Assembly: GCF_003789055.1 (NCBI RefSeq)
Contig: NZ_ML119091.1
Coordinates: 108,751-172,750 of the forward strand
Length of the DNA: 64,000 nucleotides
From: Histidinibacterium lentulum
Lineage (GTDB): Bacteria > Pseudomonadota > Alphaproteobacteria > Rhodobacterales > Rhodobacteraceae
Direction of reading: 5' to 3'
A model generated the notes under the pieces. The model saw only the letters and a list, made by a program, of their open reading frames with translations, was not told where the DNA came from and did no database searches. The translations under genes and the position numbers were made by a program. Below, one piece after another: positions 17,104-25,550 of this stretch (within the stretch, counting starts at the first letter, position 1; every line of letters begins with the position of its first letter).

Positions 17104-18360
17104 TCAGGCGGGGGAGGCGGGCGTCTCGGGGTCCGTCGGTTCGGCGAGGACGGCCGTTTCGGGCGTGGTTCCCCGGGCGAGGGGGGCGGCGCGGAAGGCG
17201 GTCTTGTCCTCGGCGGGCACGGCGGCGCGGGCGCGCAGGCGCAGGAGCGCGAAGAGCAGCATCAGCACATGGGCCGCGGCGGTGGTCCAGAACAGGCTGG
17301 AGGTCCCGTAGCGGGTCATGGCGAAGCCCGCGATGGTGGGGCCGATGATCGAGCCCACGCCGAAGACCAGCAGGAGCCCGCCCGAGACCTGGATGAAGGT
17401 TCCGGGCGCGGCGTGGTCGTTCGCATGGGCCACGATAACCGGGTACATCGAGAAGACCGCCGCGCCGAAGACGGCGGAGGTGGCGATCAGGGCGGCGGTG
17501 CCGGTGAAGCCGGCGAAGAGGAAGGTGGCATCGGCGACGAGCGCCAGAAGGGCGATGCCGATGAGCACCTTCCGGCGGTCGTAGCGGTCCGACAGGATGC
17601 CGATGGGCACCTGGGCGATGGCTCCGGCAAGGACGGGCACGCTGGCAAAGAGCGCCACCTCGCTGACGGAAAGGCCCGTGCGCGCGCCGTAGACCGCGAC
17701 GAGTGTTCCGAAGGCGGCGTTGGAGATGCCGACCATGAACACAGCCACCACCGCGATGGGCGAGTTGCGCCAGAGTCCGCCGAGATCGAGCGAGACCTTC
17801 ACCAGCGCCGTGGGCGTCGTGGTGGCGGAGACGGCCGTGGGCAGCAGCGCCATGCAGTAGACGATGGCCGCGACGACGAAGAAGACGTAGCCCGCCGGAT
17901 CGCCGGTGGTCAGGGCGAGCTGTCCGGCGGTCGTCGCGCCGAGGTTGACCATGGTGTAGACGCCGAAGATGCGGCCGCGGTTGCTGCTCTCGGCCTTTTC
18001 GTTGAGCCAGCTTTCGACAACCATGGCGGCCCCGGCAAAGCAGAAGCCCGCGATGCCGCGCAGGGGCACCCAGACCCAGGGGGTGACGAAGAGCAGCGAC
18101 AGGAGCACGGTGATCGCGGCGACGGCGCACATGGCGCCGAAGACCCGCACATGGCCGACGCGGGCCACGAGGGACGAGGTGGCGATGCAGCCCGCCACAT
18201 AGCCCACCGCCCAGCCGGTGCCGAGAAGGCCGAGGGAGGCGGCGGTGAAGCCCTCGATCTCGCCCCGGATGGGCAAGAGCAGCCCGTTCAGCCCGCCCGC
18301 GAAGACGAGGAAGGCCGAGCCGAGCAGGAGGGCTCCGAGGGAGAGGATGCTGCGGGCCAT
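17104..18360 (-). CDS. MFS transporter, YcaD-like
   Basis: 418 residues with about 12 hydrophobic segments and a long polar C-terminal tail (after ~residue 380). The pattern LLLPIRGEIEGF near the start, AVGYVAGC, RGIAGFCFAGAAMVVESWLNEKAESSNRGR after TM4 and GILSDRYDRRK in the mid-loop match the YcaD subgroup of MFS carriers of unknown substrate. It lies downstream of the guanidine genes on the same strand (88-base gap) but nothing ties it to them. Confidence 0.85.
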   Translation of the reverse strand: MARSILSLGALLLGSAFLVFAGGLNGLLLPIRGEIEGFTAASLGLLGTGWAVGYVAGCIATSSLVARVGHVRVFGAMCAVAAITVLLSLLFVTPWVWVPLRGIAGFCFAGAAMVVESWLNEKAESSNRGRIFGVYTMVNLGATTAGQLALTTGDPAGYVFFVVAAIVYCMALLPTAVSATTTPTALVKVSLDLGGLWRNSPIAVVAVFMVGISNAAFGTLVAVYGARTGLSVSEVALFASVPVLAGAIAQVPIGILSDRYDRRKVLIGIALLALVADATFLFAGFTGTAALIATSAVFGAAVFSMYPVIVAHANDHAAPGTFIQVSGGLLLVFGVGSIIGPTIAGFAMTRYGTSSLFWTTAAAHVLMLLFALLRLRARAAVPAEDKTAFRAAPLARGTTPETAVLAEPTDPETPASPA

Positions 18361-18448
18361 GGATGCTCCGGGAGGGGTCGAAATGCCCGACCTCTAGCAC
18401 CGGGGCGTCAGGGGTTCACCTCCTGTCCTTGGGAAAAGTGCCGCGGGG

Positions 18449-18892
18449 CTATCGCCGGGCGGCGAGAAACGCGCGGATGTCCTCCTCCTCGCGGGTGTCC
18501 ATGGAGACGTAGATCAGGGCCATGTCGGTGCGCTCGGAGACCATGGCGCCGGGAAAGGGGAGGTAGCTGAGCTCGCGGGTGCCGAAGCCCGGGGAGGCGG
18601 TGCCGACCTGCCAGCCGGTGGTCAGGCGCACGTCCACCAGCTTCAGACCGCCCTTCTCGAAGGGCACGCCGGCGATGCGCAGGAAGCTGGTCTTGTCCTT
18701 CGCGGCGACGAACCCGGCGATGAACTCGTCCGTCAGCGCCTGGAGGTCGGCGGCCTCGTCGGCGGGGTCCATGTGGCTGTGGAGATGCTCCGCGCCGGGG
18801 CGGTTGTGGCCCGTCCCGGCGTGGGGGTGGTGGTGATGGCCGGGACCGTGGTCATGGTCGTGATCGTGGTCATGGGCGTGATCGTGGGGCAT
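18449..18892 (-). CDS. His-rich protein, candidate nickel chaperone for the guanidine hydrolase
   Basis: 147 residues, starting four bases after the stop of the hydrolase gene, so surely co-expressed. Residues 1-40 hold 16 His, mostly as repeated His-Asp pairs and a four-His run (HHHHPH); the rest (about 45-147) is a small soluble domain with AGFVAAKDKTSFLRIAGVPF and GFGTRELSYLPFPG that I do not recognise. His-rich ends are common in nickel chaperones (HypB, UreE tail). The Synechocystis hydrolase needs two HypA/HypB-like helpers, GhaA/GhaB; none is seen here. I therefore infer a nickel-handling role for this protein; nothing in the second domain proves it. Confidence 0.7.
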   Translation of the reverse strand: MPHDHAHDHDHDHDHGPGHHHHPHAGTGHNRPGAEHLHSHMDPADEAADLQALTDEFIAGFVAAKDKTSFLRIAGVPFEKGGLKLVDVRLTTGWQVGTASPGFGTRELSYLPFPGAMVSERTDMALIYVSMDTREEEDIRAFLAARR

Positions 18893-18896
18893 GGGA

Positions 18897-20159
18897 TCAG
18901 TCCTTTGCCCTGGCGCGGGTTTGCCAGCGGGGGCCGTCGGTGGCGGGGTCGTAGTCGCCGCGCGGCAGGTCGACGGGCTTGTCGATATGACCGCGATGCT
19001 TGCCCAGAACGCCCGCCGAGACCATGGAGCCCAGAACGTCGACGATCACGCGGGTCCCGAGAAGGGCGGTGATGTCGGACGTGTCGTAGGGGGGAGAGAC
19101 CTCCACCAGCTCCATGCCGCAGATGCCTTCGGCCGCGACCTTGGAGGCGAGGGCCAGGGCCTCGCGCGGGAGGAACCCGCCGGGTTCGGGCCAGCCGGTG
19201 CCGGGCACGAAGCCGCAGTCGATGCTGTCGATGTCGAAGGACATGTAGACCATGTCCACCCCGTCCCAGGCCATCTCCAGCGCCATTTCGGCGGTCTTGT
19301 CGATGCCCATGCGCTCCATGTCGGACATGGTGATGATGTTGGTCTCGCGCTCGCGGGCCACCTTCACCGCGTCGCGGGGGACCTGCCAGCCGCCGATGCC
19401 GACCTGCACGAGGTTCTTTGCGGGCACGTTCGGCAGGTTCGTCGAGTGGAACCACGGGGTGGTGTGCATCCGCTCGTCGAGGTCCTTTTCCTGGATGTCG
19501 GCGTGGCGGTCGAAATGGACGATGCCGATCTTCTTCGAGGTGCATTCGGCGATGCCGCGCACGCAGGGAAAGCCGATGGAATGATCGCCGCCGATGATGA
19601 TGGGCAGGCTGCCGGAGCTGAAGACGTGGGAGACGGCGCGGCTGATCTGGTCGAAGGTCTTCTCGATGTTGCCCGGGATGGTGAAGATGTCGCCCGCGTC
19701 GCAGAGGCTCATCTGTTCGCGCAGGTCGATGGCCATTTCGTAATTGTAGGGCGTGTAGAGCGCGGAGATGCGGCGCAGGGCCTGGGGCCCGAAGCGGGTG
19801 CCGGGGCGGTAGGTGGTGCCGCCGTCGAAGGGCGCGCCCAGCACGGTGGCGTCGTAATTGCCGACCTCGGCCACGTCCTCGGCATAGGGGGCCTTCAGGA
19901 AGGTGTTGATGCCGGCGTAATGGGGCAGCTCGCCGCGCGCGAAGGTGGGGATGGCGCGGTCCTCGATGCTGTCGGCGGCGGTGAGGCCCATGCGGAGCGC
20001 CCAGCGGCGTTCCTTTTCCCATTCGTCGCCGGGGATGTCGGCCTCGGCGCGCATCGATTTCCAGCCCTGGAGCTTCGACAGGTCCGGATGGTGGAAACGG
20101 CGCGCGTCATGGGCGGGGCGCCGGTGCGGGCGGGAGCGGTCACGCGGGAACGGGAACAT
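18897..20159 (-). CDS. gdmH: Ureohydrolase-family nickel-dependent guanidine hydrolase (GdmH-like)
   Basis: 420 residues, longer at the N-terminus than agmatinase. Arginase-fold metal motifs: GGDHSIGFP, HFDRHADIQEKD and SFDIDSIDCGF. Features that recall the guanidine hydrolase of Synechocystis are AINTFLKAPY-like ELPHYAGINTFLKAPY, the ERMHTTPWFHSTN loop after the second metal motif, and GTGWPEPGGFLPRE (compared from memory). The operon is headed by a guanidine-I riboswitch, which gives independent support. Reaction: guanidine + water to urea + ammonium, in the cytoplasm. The start overlaps the end of the ATPase gene by 20 bases and has GAAGGAAG upstream. Agmatinase is the main alternative. 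Confidence 0.87.
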   Translation of the reverse strand: MFPFPRDRSRPHRRPAHDARRFHHPDLSKLQGWKSMRAEADIPGDEWEKERRWALRMGLTAADSIEDRAIPTFARGELPHYAGINTFLKAPYAEDVAEVGNYDATVLGAPFDGGTTYRPGTRFGPQALRRISALYTPYNYEMAIDLREQMSLCDAGDIFTIPGNIEKTFDQISRAVSHVFSSGSLPIIIGGDHSIGFPCVRGIAECTSKKIGIVHFDRHADIQEKDLDERMHTTPWFHSTNLPNVPAKNLVQVGIGGWQVPRDAVKVARERETNIITMSDMERMGIDKTAEMALEMAWDGVDMVYMSFDIDSIDCGFVPGTGWPEPGGFLPREALALASKVAAEGICGMELVEVSPPYDTSDITALLGTRVIVDVLGSMVSAGVLGKHRGHIDKPVDLPRGDYDPATDGPRWQTRARAKD

Positions 20160-20910
20160 GGGGGTCTTCCTTCGGGGTCTGGTAGGGGATCCCGCCGTGG
20201 CGGGCGTCGAAGTCGTAGGTGATGGTCGCGCCGTAGGCCTCGGGCGCCTGAGGGTCCCAGCGGGTCTTGTCGAACACGATCACACGGTCGCCGAGTTTGA
20301 AAGCCTCGGGCAGGTCGTGGGTGACCATGAAGATGGTCATGCCGGTCTCGGTGCGGATGTCCGAGAGGAAGTCGTGCATCCGGAGCCGCGTGCCCGGATC
20401 GAGGGCGCCGAAGGGCTCGTCGAGCAGCAGGATGCGGGGTTTCGCGGCGAGGGCCTGGGCGATGGCGAGGCGTTGCTGCATGCCCCCCGACAGGGCGGAG
20501 GGGTAGCTGCCCGCCACATGGGCGAGGCCGATCCGCTCGAGCGTGGCCTCGGCGCGAGCGCGGGCGTCGCGGCGGGCGGAGCGACCGAGGATGCCGAGGG
20601 GATTGGCGCCCAGGGCCTCGGCGGCGACGATGTTGTCGCGGACGGTCATGTGGGGAAAGACGGAATAGCGCTGGAAGACGATGCCGCGCTGGCGGTTCGG
20701 CTCTCCGGTCAGGGGCTGGCCGTCGACGAGGATCGTCCCGCGACTGGGGCGTTCCTGGTCGAGGAGGAGGCGCAGGAAGCTCGACTTGCCGCAGCCCGAG
20801 GCGCCGACGATGGCGACGAATTCGCCCTCGCGCGCGGTCAGGTTCACGCGCTCGAGGATCGGGCGGCGGTCGTAGTCGAGAAAGAGGTCGGTGACGGTCA
20901 CGAAGCTCAT
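20140..20910 (-). CDS. ABC transporter ATP-binding protein (guanidine importer)
   Basis: 256 residues from the ATG at 20910, which overlaps the permease stop (ATGA). NitT/TauT (SsuB/TauB) class: Walker A GASGCGKSS, Q-loop FQRYSVFPH, signature LSGGMQQR, Walker B ILLLDEPFGALD and H-loop THDLPEA. The tail after ~residue 215 (DPQAPEAYGATITYDFDA) is longer than in common SsuB proteins. It lies between the permease and hydrolase genes of a riboswitch-led operon, so it very likely drives guanidine uptake. Confidence 0.9.
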   Translation of the reverse strand: MSFVTVTDLFLDYDRRPILERVNLTAREGEFVAIVGASGCGKSSFLRLLLDQERPSRGTILVDGQPLTGEPNRQRGIVFQRYSVFPHMTVRDNIVAAEALGANPLGILGRSARRDARARAEATLERIGLAHVAGSYPSALSGGMQQRLAIAQALAAKPRILLLDEPFGALDPGTRLRMHDFLSDIRTETGMTIFMVTHDLPEAFKLGDRVIVFDKTRWDPQAPEAYGATITYDFDARHGGIPYQTPKEDPHVPVPA

Positions 20911-21716
20911 GCCGTCTCCGCCCAGGGGAAGAACCGGCGGGAGGCGTAGCGCAGCAGGCGGTCGATGAGGAAGGCCAGCAGCGTGATCCAGGCGACGTAG
21001 ACGAGGATCACGTCCATGGCGAGGAAGCGCCGCACGAGGAAGATGCGGTAGCCGAGGCCCGCCTCGCTGGCGATGGCCTCGGCCGCGATGAGAAAGAGCC
21101 AGGCGGGGCCAAGGGCGAGGCGCACCGACTGGATCAGGCGCGGCATGACCTGCGGCAGCGCGACGCGGAGCGCGATGGCGAGGGACGAGGCGCCGAGGGT
21201 CTGGGCCTTGACGATCTGTTCGGGGGGGATCTCGGCGGTGCGGCCCGCCATGTCGCGGATCAGGAAGGGCGTGATGCCGATGGCGATGAGGGCGACCTTG
21301 GCGGTCTCGCCGAGGCCCAGAAGCAGGAAGAGGATCGGCAGGACGGCGAGGGGCGGGATCAGGGAGAGCACCTCGACGAAGCTGGCGAGGCCGGCCCGCG
21401 CCAGGGGCAGGAGACCGATGGCGAGGCCGATCACGAGGCCGGTCAGCGCGGCGATGCCGACACCGAGGCCGAGGCGCTGGAGGCTCACGGCGGTGTCGAT
21501 CCAGAAGAGGATGTCGCCGGTGCGGCGGTCCGGCTCGAAGAGGAGCCGCCCGGCGGTGTCGAGGATCTGAGCGGGCGCGGGGAGGAGACGGTCCTGCGGG
21601 TTCTCGGCCCGGCGCGCGGCGGAGGCCGAGGCATAGATCAGCGCCACCGCCACGAAGGGCAGCGCCGCGAGGGCCGCCACGGCGGGCGGCCCGGGCCGTC
21701 TGTTGATCAGCCTCAT
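20907..21716 (-). CDS. ABC transporter permease (guanidine importer)
   Basis: 269 residues, about six membrane helices, with the BPD_transp_1 EAA-type loop near AQTLGASSLAIALRVALPQVMPRL. NitT/TauT permease class. The start ATG at 21716 lies 24 bases after the stop of the binding-protein gene. Partners: the ATPase gene that overlaps its end and the binding protein upstream. Confidence 0.9.
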   Translation of the reverse strand: MRLINRRPGPPAVAALAALPFVAVALIYASASAARRAENPQDRLLPAPAQILDTAGRLLFEPDRRTGDILFWIDTAVSLQRLGLGVGIAALTGLVIGLAIGLLPLARAGLASFVEVLSLIPPLAVLPILFLLLGLGETAKVALIAIGITPFLIRDMAGRTAEIPPEQIVKAQTLGASSLAIALRVALPQVMPRLIQSVRLALGPAWLFLIAAEAIASEAGLGYRIFLVRRFLAMDVILVYVAWITLLAFLIDRLLRYASRRFFPWAETA

Positions 21717-21740
21717 GGCGGTGGACCGGGGCGGGGGCGC

Positions 21741-22790
21741 CTAGAGCGCGCCGTCGGCGGCCATCTGCATGAACTCGGAGGTGTAGCGGAAGCGGACGTT
21801 GTTCGGATCGCCGGTGATGGTGCCGTCGGGATATTCCACGCCGATGAAGTCGGCGGAGGGCGCGCCCTCGCCGAGGATGCCCTTGTCGAAGAGGAATTCG
21901 GCCACGTTGGTCATGGTTTCGGCGAGGGCGGGATCGGTGACGAAGGCGACGGCGGCGGCGGGGTCGTAGAACATCTCGGTGGAGACAAGCTGCGCCTGGT
22001 AGCCCGCGAGATCGGTGCCCGAGGCCTCTGCCATGGCTGTGAGCACCTCCTCGTCGCCGGCGGCCATGAGGGACATCACCTCGTACCAGGCGCCGGTGAG
22101 GGCCATGCCGAAGGCGGGATTGGCCTCCAGCACCTCGGTGTTCACCACCATGAGGTCGATGATCTCGCCGGGGATGTCGGAGCTGTCGAAGAGCTTGTTG
22201 GCGGCGGGGTCCTCGAGGATCGTGGCCACGAGCGGGTTCCAGGTGACCACGGTCTCCACGTCGTCGGTGGCGAAGGCGGCGATCATGTCGGCGTCGGAAG
22301 TGTTGATGACGCCGGCCAGGTCCGCCTCGCTGAGGCCCACGCTGTCGAGCGCGCGGGCGAGGAGGTAGTGGGAGACGGACAGCTCCACGAGGTTCACGGG
22401 CTTTCCCGCGAGCGTGGTCAGGTCGCCCTCGCCCTTGAGGATCACCGCGTCGTTGCCGTTGGAGAAATCGCCCACGATGAGGGCGGTGGTGTCGACGCCG
22501 CTGCCCGAGGGAATGGAGAGCGTGTCCATGTTGGTGGCCGAGACGCCGTCGAACGCGCCGGCGGTATACTGGTTGATCGACTCGATATAGTCGTTGAACT
22601 GCACGATCTCGACGTCGATGTCGTACTTCTCGGCCCATTTGTCCATGATGCCGGAGTCCTCGAGATAGCCCCAGGGCATCCAGCCGACATAGATCGACCA
22701 GGCCACGCGGAAGCTGTCGCGCTCCTGCGCAGCGAGCGGGGTGGCGGCGGCGAGAATCGCCGCGGTGAGGACGGGAAGGTGTTTGGGCAT
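21741..22790 (-). CDS. ABC transporter substrate-binding protein (guanidine importer)
   Basis: 349 residues with a signal peptide (about 1-21, LPVLTAAILAAATPLAAQ). NMT1/TauA-like periplasmic protein: FRVAWSIYVGWMPWGYLEDSGIMDKWAEKY split at the N-lobe, DTTALIVGDFSNGNDAVI in the middle and ATDDVETVVTWNP. First gene after the guanidine-I riboswitch, with AAGGAG nine bases before its ATG, so its ligand is most likely guanidinium. The Trp/Tyr-rich N-lobe would suit a small planar cation, which is inference. Confidence 0.9.
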   Translation of the reverse strand: MPKHLPVLTAAILAAATPLAAQERDSFRVAWSIYVGWMPWGYLEDSGIMDKWAEKYDIDVEIVQFNDYIESINQYTAGAFDGVSATNMDTLSIPSGSGVDTTALIVGDFSNGNDAVILKGEGDLTTLAGKPVNLVELSVSHYLLARALDSVGLSEADLAGVINTSDADMIAAFATDDVETVVTWNPLVATILEDPAANKLFDSSDIPGEIIDLMVVNTEVLEANPAFGMALTGAWYEVMSLMAAGDEEVLTAMAEASGTDLAGYQAQLVSTEMFYDPAAAVAFVTDPALAETMTNVAEFLFDKGILGEGAPSADFIGVEYPDGTITGDPNNVRFRYTSEFMQMAADGAL

Positions 22791-22852
22791 CGGTCTGGCT
22801 CCTTGAACGCTTTTCGTGGCCGGCCGCGCGGGGCGGGTGACGGCCGGCGATC

Positions 22853-22956
22853 GCAGTGCTCTCCCGGGATTTTATCCCTCCGTGTACCGGCCTCGGTGAC
22901 CGGCGACCCCTCTCGGTCCTGACCCGCGCGACGCGGCGGAACCCTAGGCGTCCTGC
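22853..22956 (-). ncRNA. Guanidine-I (ykkC) riboswitch
   Basis: Read on the minus strand the leader holds the conserved blocks in order: CTAGGGTTCCG (22947-22937), GGACCGAGAGGGGTC with the flanking stem, and ACACGGAGGGATAAAATCCC followed by GGGAGA (about 22884-22859). Closing pairs GCAG/CTGC form at the ends. These are the hallmark sequences of the ykkC/guanidine-I aptamer. A stem follows at 22819-22848 (GCCGGCCG/CGGCCGGC) but without a U-run, so the expression platform is not a plain terminator. It controls the binding protein, permease, ATPase, hydrolase and His-rich protein genes. Confidence 0.95.
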
Positions 22957-23225
22957 ATGGCCCAAGGTGGAACAGGCACGGCGCGGCGGCCACAGGCGCG
23001 GGCCCGGGTGTCTGTCAGGCGGCGCGCGGGTCGCGGTTTGGCTGCCGAGGCGGCGCTTTGTGGCGGCGCTGCCTGCAAATTGGGCGTGTACGGGACGGGT
23101 GGCTGCCGGCGGAAACGGGAGATTCGGGGGCATGGCGGGCGCGCCATGCAGCGGATGCATCCCGGGCCTTCCGGGTCGGACCTACTCCCGTTGGCGCTAA
23201 CGGCCTAGCTCGGGGTGGACAGACG

Positions 23226-23465
23226 ATGACACAAGCCATGACAGGACAGACGATGACCACTCTCGCCGCACGTTTCCTTCCTCAGATCGACCGCCTCGGT
23301 TTCGACGATCTGCGCGCGTCATTCAGCGCGGCCCGCGCCCGGCGCCGGACCTATCTGCAGGTTCACCGCGAGCTTTCCTCGAGCACGGACCGGGACCTTG
23401 CCGATATCGGCATCAGCCGCCACGACATTCCCGAGATCGCGGACCGCGCCTCGCGGGGGATCTGA
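23226..23465 (+). CDS. DUF1127 family protein
   Basis: 79 residues (an ATG at 23253 is a second possible start). The C-terminal half carries the DUF1127 pattern: a basic stretch, then ELSSSTDRDLADIGISRHDIPEIA. Small Arg-rich DUF1127 proteins of alphaproteobacteria affect RNA turnover and phosphate or nutrient responses; no specific job can be given. It converges with the TRAP-type gene, with 14 bases between their ends. Confidence 0.88.
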   Translation: MTQAMTGQTMTTLAARFLPQIDRLGFDDLRASFSAARARRRTYLQVHRELSSSTDRDLADIGISRHDIPEIADRASRGI

Positions 23466-23479
23466 GGCCCCTGGCGGGG

Positions 23480-24406
23480 TCAGTCCCGGAGTTCGGCGTC
23501 GATTAGGGCCAGCAGGTCGGGATCGAGCCTGTCCCGGATGCGGTCGACCACCGGGCGGGCGCGGGCGGCCATCTCCGCGCGGAGGGCCGGGTCGGGTTCC
23601 GTGATCTCGGCCCCTGCCGCAAGAAGCCGCGCCCGGCAGTCGGCATCCTCGTCGATGGCGAACCGGCGCTGCGCCGCGGTCGCCTCCGCGACGGCGGCCT
23701 CGACGATGGCGGTCAGCTCCGCCCCCCAGCCATCCACGCTCCGGGCGTTGAAGAGCACCGAGGACACGCCGAGAAGATGGCGGGTCATCAGGATGTGGGG
23801 CTGGTAGGCGTTGATGCCGAGGTTGAGCGTGTTGGTCAGGGGGTTTTCCTGAGCATCGTAGCGGCCGTCCCGCGCCCCGGCGTTCATGTCGCGGACATCG
23901 ACATCCACGGGCTCGAACCCGAGGGCGCGGAAGACCTGCCTGTAGTCCTCGTTCTCGAAGGTGCGGATCCTGAGGCCCCGGCAGTCGTCGAGGGTCCGGA
24001 TCGGCCGGGTGCTGGAGATCTGGCGGTAGCCGTTGTCCCAGTAGCCGAAGAGCCGGTAGCCCGTGGCCTCGGCCACCTTCTCGCGCAGGCGCGCGCCCAG
24101 GGGGCCGTCGAGCAGGGCATGGACGCGCGCGCGTTCGGGGACGCGGAAGTGCTGGTCGAAGAGGCCGAAGTCGGGGACGCGGCCTGTCAGGTAGCTCGAC
24201 CAGAAATAGCAGCCGTCGAAGGCGCCCTCCTCCGTCATCCGCAGCAGGTCCACGGCCTTGTGCCCGGCGTCCGACACGTTGCCGGTCAGGCGCACGGTGG
24301 CAGCGCCGTCGCTGAGGCGGGCGACGGCCCCTGCCAGGACCTGCGTGGCCCGCGTGTGGACGGACCGGGGACCCTGATAGCCCCCGATATGGATCTCCAC
24401 CGTCAC
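23480..24406 (-). CDS. TRAP-type (DctP-family) solute-binding protein without signal peptide
   Basis: 308 residues from a GTG at 24406, 13 bases after the stop of the oxidoreductase gene. DctP fold features: an ISSTRPIRTLDDCRGLRIRTFENEDYRQVF stretch (split here) with the conserved Arg for carboxylate binding, a GLRIRTFEN motif, and the ENPLTNTLNLGINAYQPHILMTRH region. The protein starts directly with the first strand (MTVEIHIGGYQGP); no signal peptide or membrane anchor is present and no TRAP permease gene lies nearby. It may be cytoplasmic, or a sensor or enzyme-helper form. Operon with the Gfo/Idh/MocA gene. Confidence 0.75.
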   Translation of the reverse strand: MTVEIHIGGYQGPRSVHTRATQVLAGAVARLSDGAATVRLTGNVSDAGHKAVDLLRMTEEGAFDGCYFWSSYLTGRVPDFGLFDQHFRVPERARVHALLDGPLGARLREKVAEATGYRLFGYWDNGYRQISSTRPIRTLDDCRGLRIRTFENEDYRQVFRALGFEPVDVDVRDMNAGARDGRYDAQENPLTNTLNLGINAYQPHILMTRHLLGVSSVLFNARSVDGWGAELTAIVEAAVAEATAAQRRFAIDEDADCRARLLAAGAEITEPDPALRAEMAARARPVVDRIRDRLDPDLLALIDAELRD

Positions 24407-24419
24407 GGCCCGCCCGGGA

Positions 24420-25550
24420 TCAGGTGAGTTCGGCCATCAGCTCGTCGGGATCGGGCGGCAGGTCGACCGGCACGCCGCGCTTGGCCGAGAGATCCATCGC
24501 CATGGTCAGCAGAAGGTTGCGATGTCCGTCCTGCGCCGTGGCGTGGGGCGTGCGCTTGCCGGTGTAGAGGCGCTGGTACCAGGCGTTGGTCTCTTCGCGC
24601 ATCGGGCCCCAGAGTTCGCCGTCATAGAGATCGCCCGGCGGATAGCTTGTCAGGAATTCGACGTGGCGGGCGGGGGCCTTGTAGCCCTCGGGGGCGTATC
24701 CGGCGCCCTGGGCGAAGTTCGTCGCCATGACGAGATCGCGGTGCGTGTCCTCGATGTCGATGACGCCCTCGGTGCCGACGATGCCGATCTCGAGACCGTA
24801 GACCGCGCCGGGCCAGACCTCGGGCAGGGCCCAGGAGATGTTCATCGAAAAGAGCGTGCCGTCGTCCATCTCGAAGAGGCCGAGGGTGGAATCCTTGGTG
24901 CCCCACTTGCTGAGCACGCGGTCGTTCGACTTGGCGTAGACCGTCTTCGGTGTCTTGCCCTCCATCAGCCAGAGCGACATGTCGAGGCTGTGCGTGCCCG
25001 ACACGACCATGGGCGTGAGCGTCGCGCGGTCCTGCGTGCGCTGGACGGTGGCGATGGGGACCATGCGGTTCATCAGGGCGCGGGTGACGACGGTGTGAAC
25101 CTCGCCGATCTGGCCTGTGACCAGCCGTTCCTTGACGGTCAGGAACCGGCGGCGGAAGCGCTGGGTGTAGCCGATCACGGCATCCACCCCGGCGGCCTCG
25201 ATCGCGGCGAGGATCTGGGCGGACTGGCGGGCGTCGGTGGCGAGCGGCTTCTCGATGAAAAGGTCGTGCCCCTTTTCGACCGCGAGCATCGTGGGGTCGA
25301 AGTGGAAGTTCTCGTCGGTGGCGATGATCGTGGCGGTGATCTCGGGCCGGGCCAGAAGCTCCCGGAAGTCATTGGTGAAGAAGTCGGCCTGGACGTCCTC
25401 GGCGAGGGCCTTGCCGATGTCGGACTTGACGTCGCAGAGACCGATCCAGCCCACGCCGGGATAATCCCGGGCGAGCTTGGCGCGGATCCGGCCGATGGTG
25501 CCGCAGCCGACGATGGCCAATCCGATCTGGTTGCGTGTCTGGTCCTGCAT
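24420..25550 (-). CDS. Gfo/Idh/MocA family NAD(P)-dependent oxidoreductase
   Basis: 376 residues from the ATG at 25550, with GGGAGG before it. Rossmann motif GLAIVGCGTIGRIRAK near the N-terminus, the family signature EKPLATDARQSAQ with the catalytic Lys, and a C-terminal alpha/beta domain. Such enzymes act on sugars, inositols or sugar acids. A second member of the family (25916) lies divergently, and the pair shares a 365-base control region. The substrate is unknown. Confidence 0.88.
   Translation of the reverse strand: MQDQTRNQIGLAIVGCGTIGRIRAKLARDYPGVGWIGLCDVKSDIGKALAEDVQADFFTNDFRELLARPEITATIIATDENFHFDPTMLAVEKGHDLFIEKPLATDARQSAQILAAIEAAGVDAVIGYTQRFRRRFLTVKERLVTGQIGEVHTVVTRALMNRMVPIATVQRTQDRATLTPMVVSGTHSLDMSLWLMEGKTPKTVYAKSNDRVLSKWGTKDSTLGLFEMDDGTLFSMNISWALPEVWPGAVYGLEIGIVGTEGVIDIEDTHRDLVMATNFAQGAGYAPEGYKAPARHVEFLTSYPPGDLYDGELWGPMREETNAWYQRLYTGKRTPHATAQDGHRNLLLTMAMDLSAKRGVPVDLPPDPDELMAELT

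Noticed and set aside
20911..23160. Extended N-terminus of the guanidine ATPase up to 23160
   Set aside because: The frame stays open through the permease and binding-protein genes by codon bias. The ATG at 20910 overlaps the permease stop and starts a normal ATPase.
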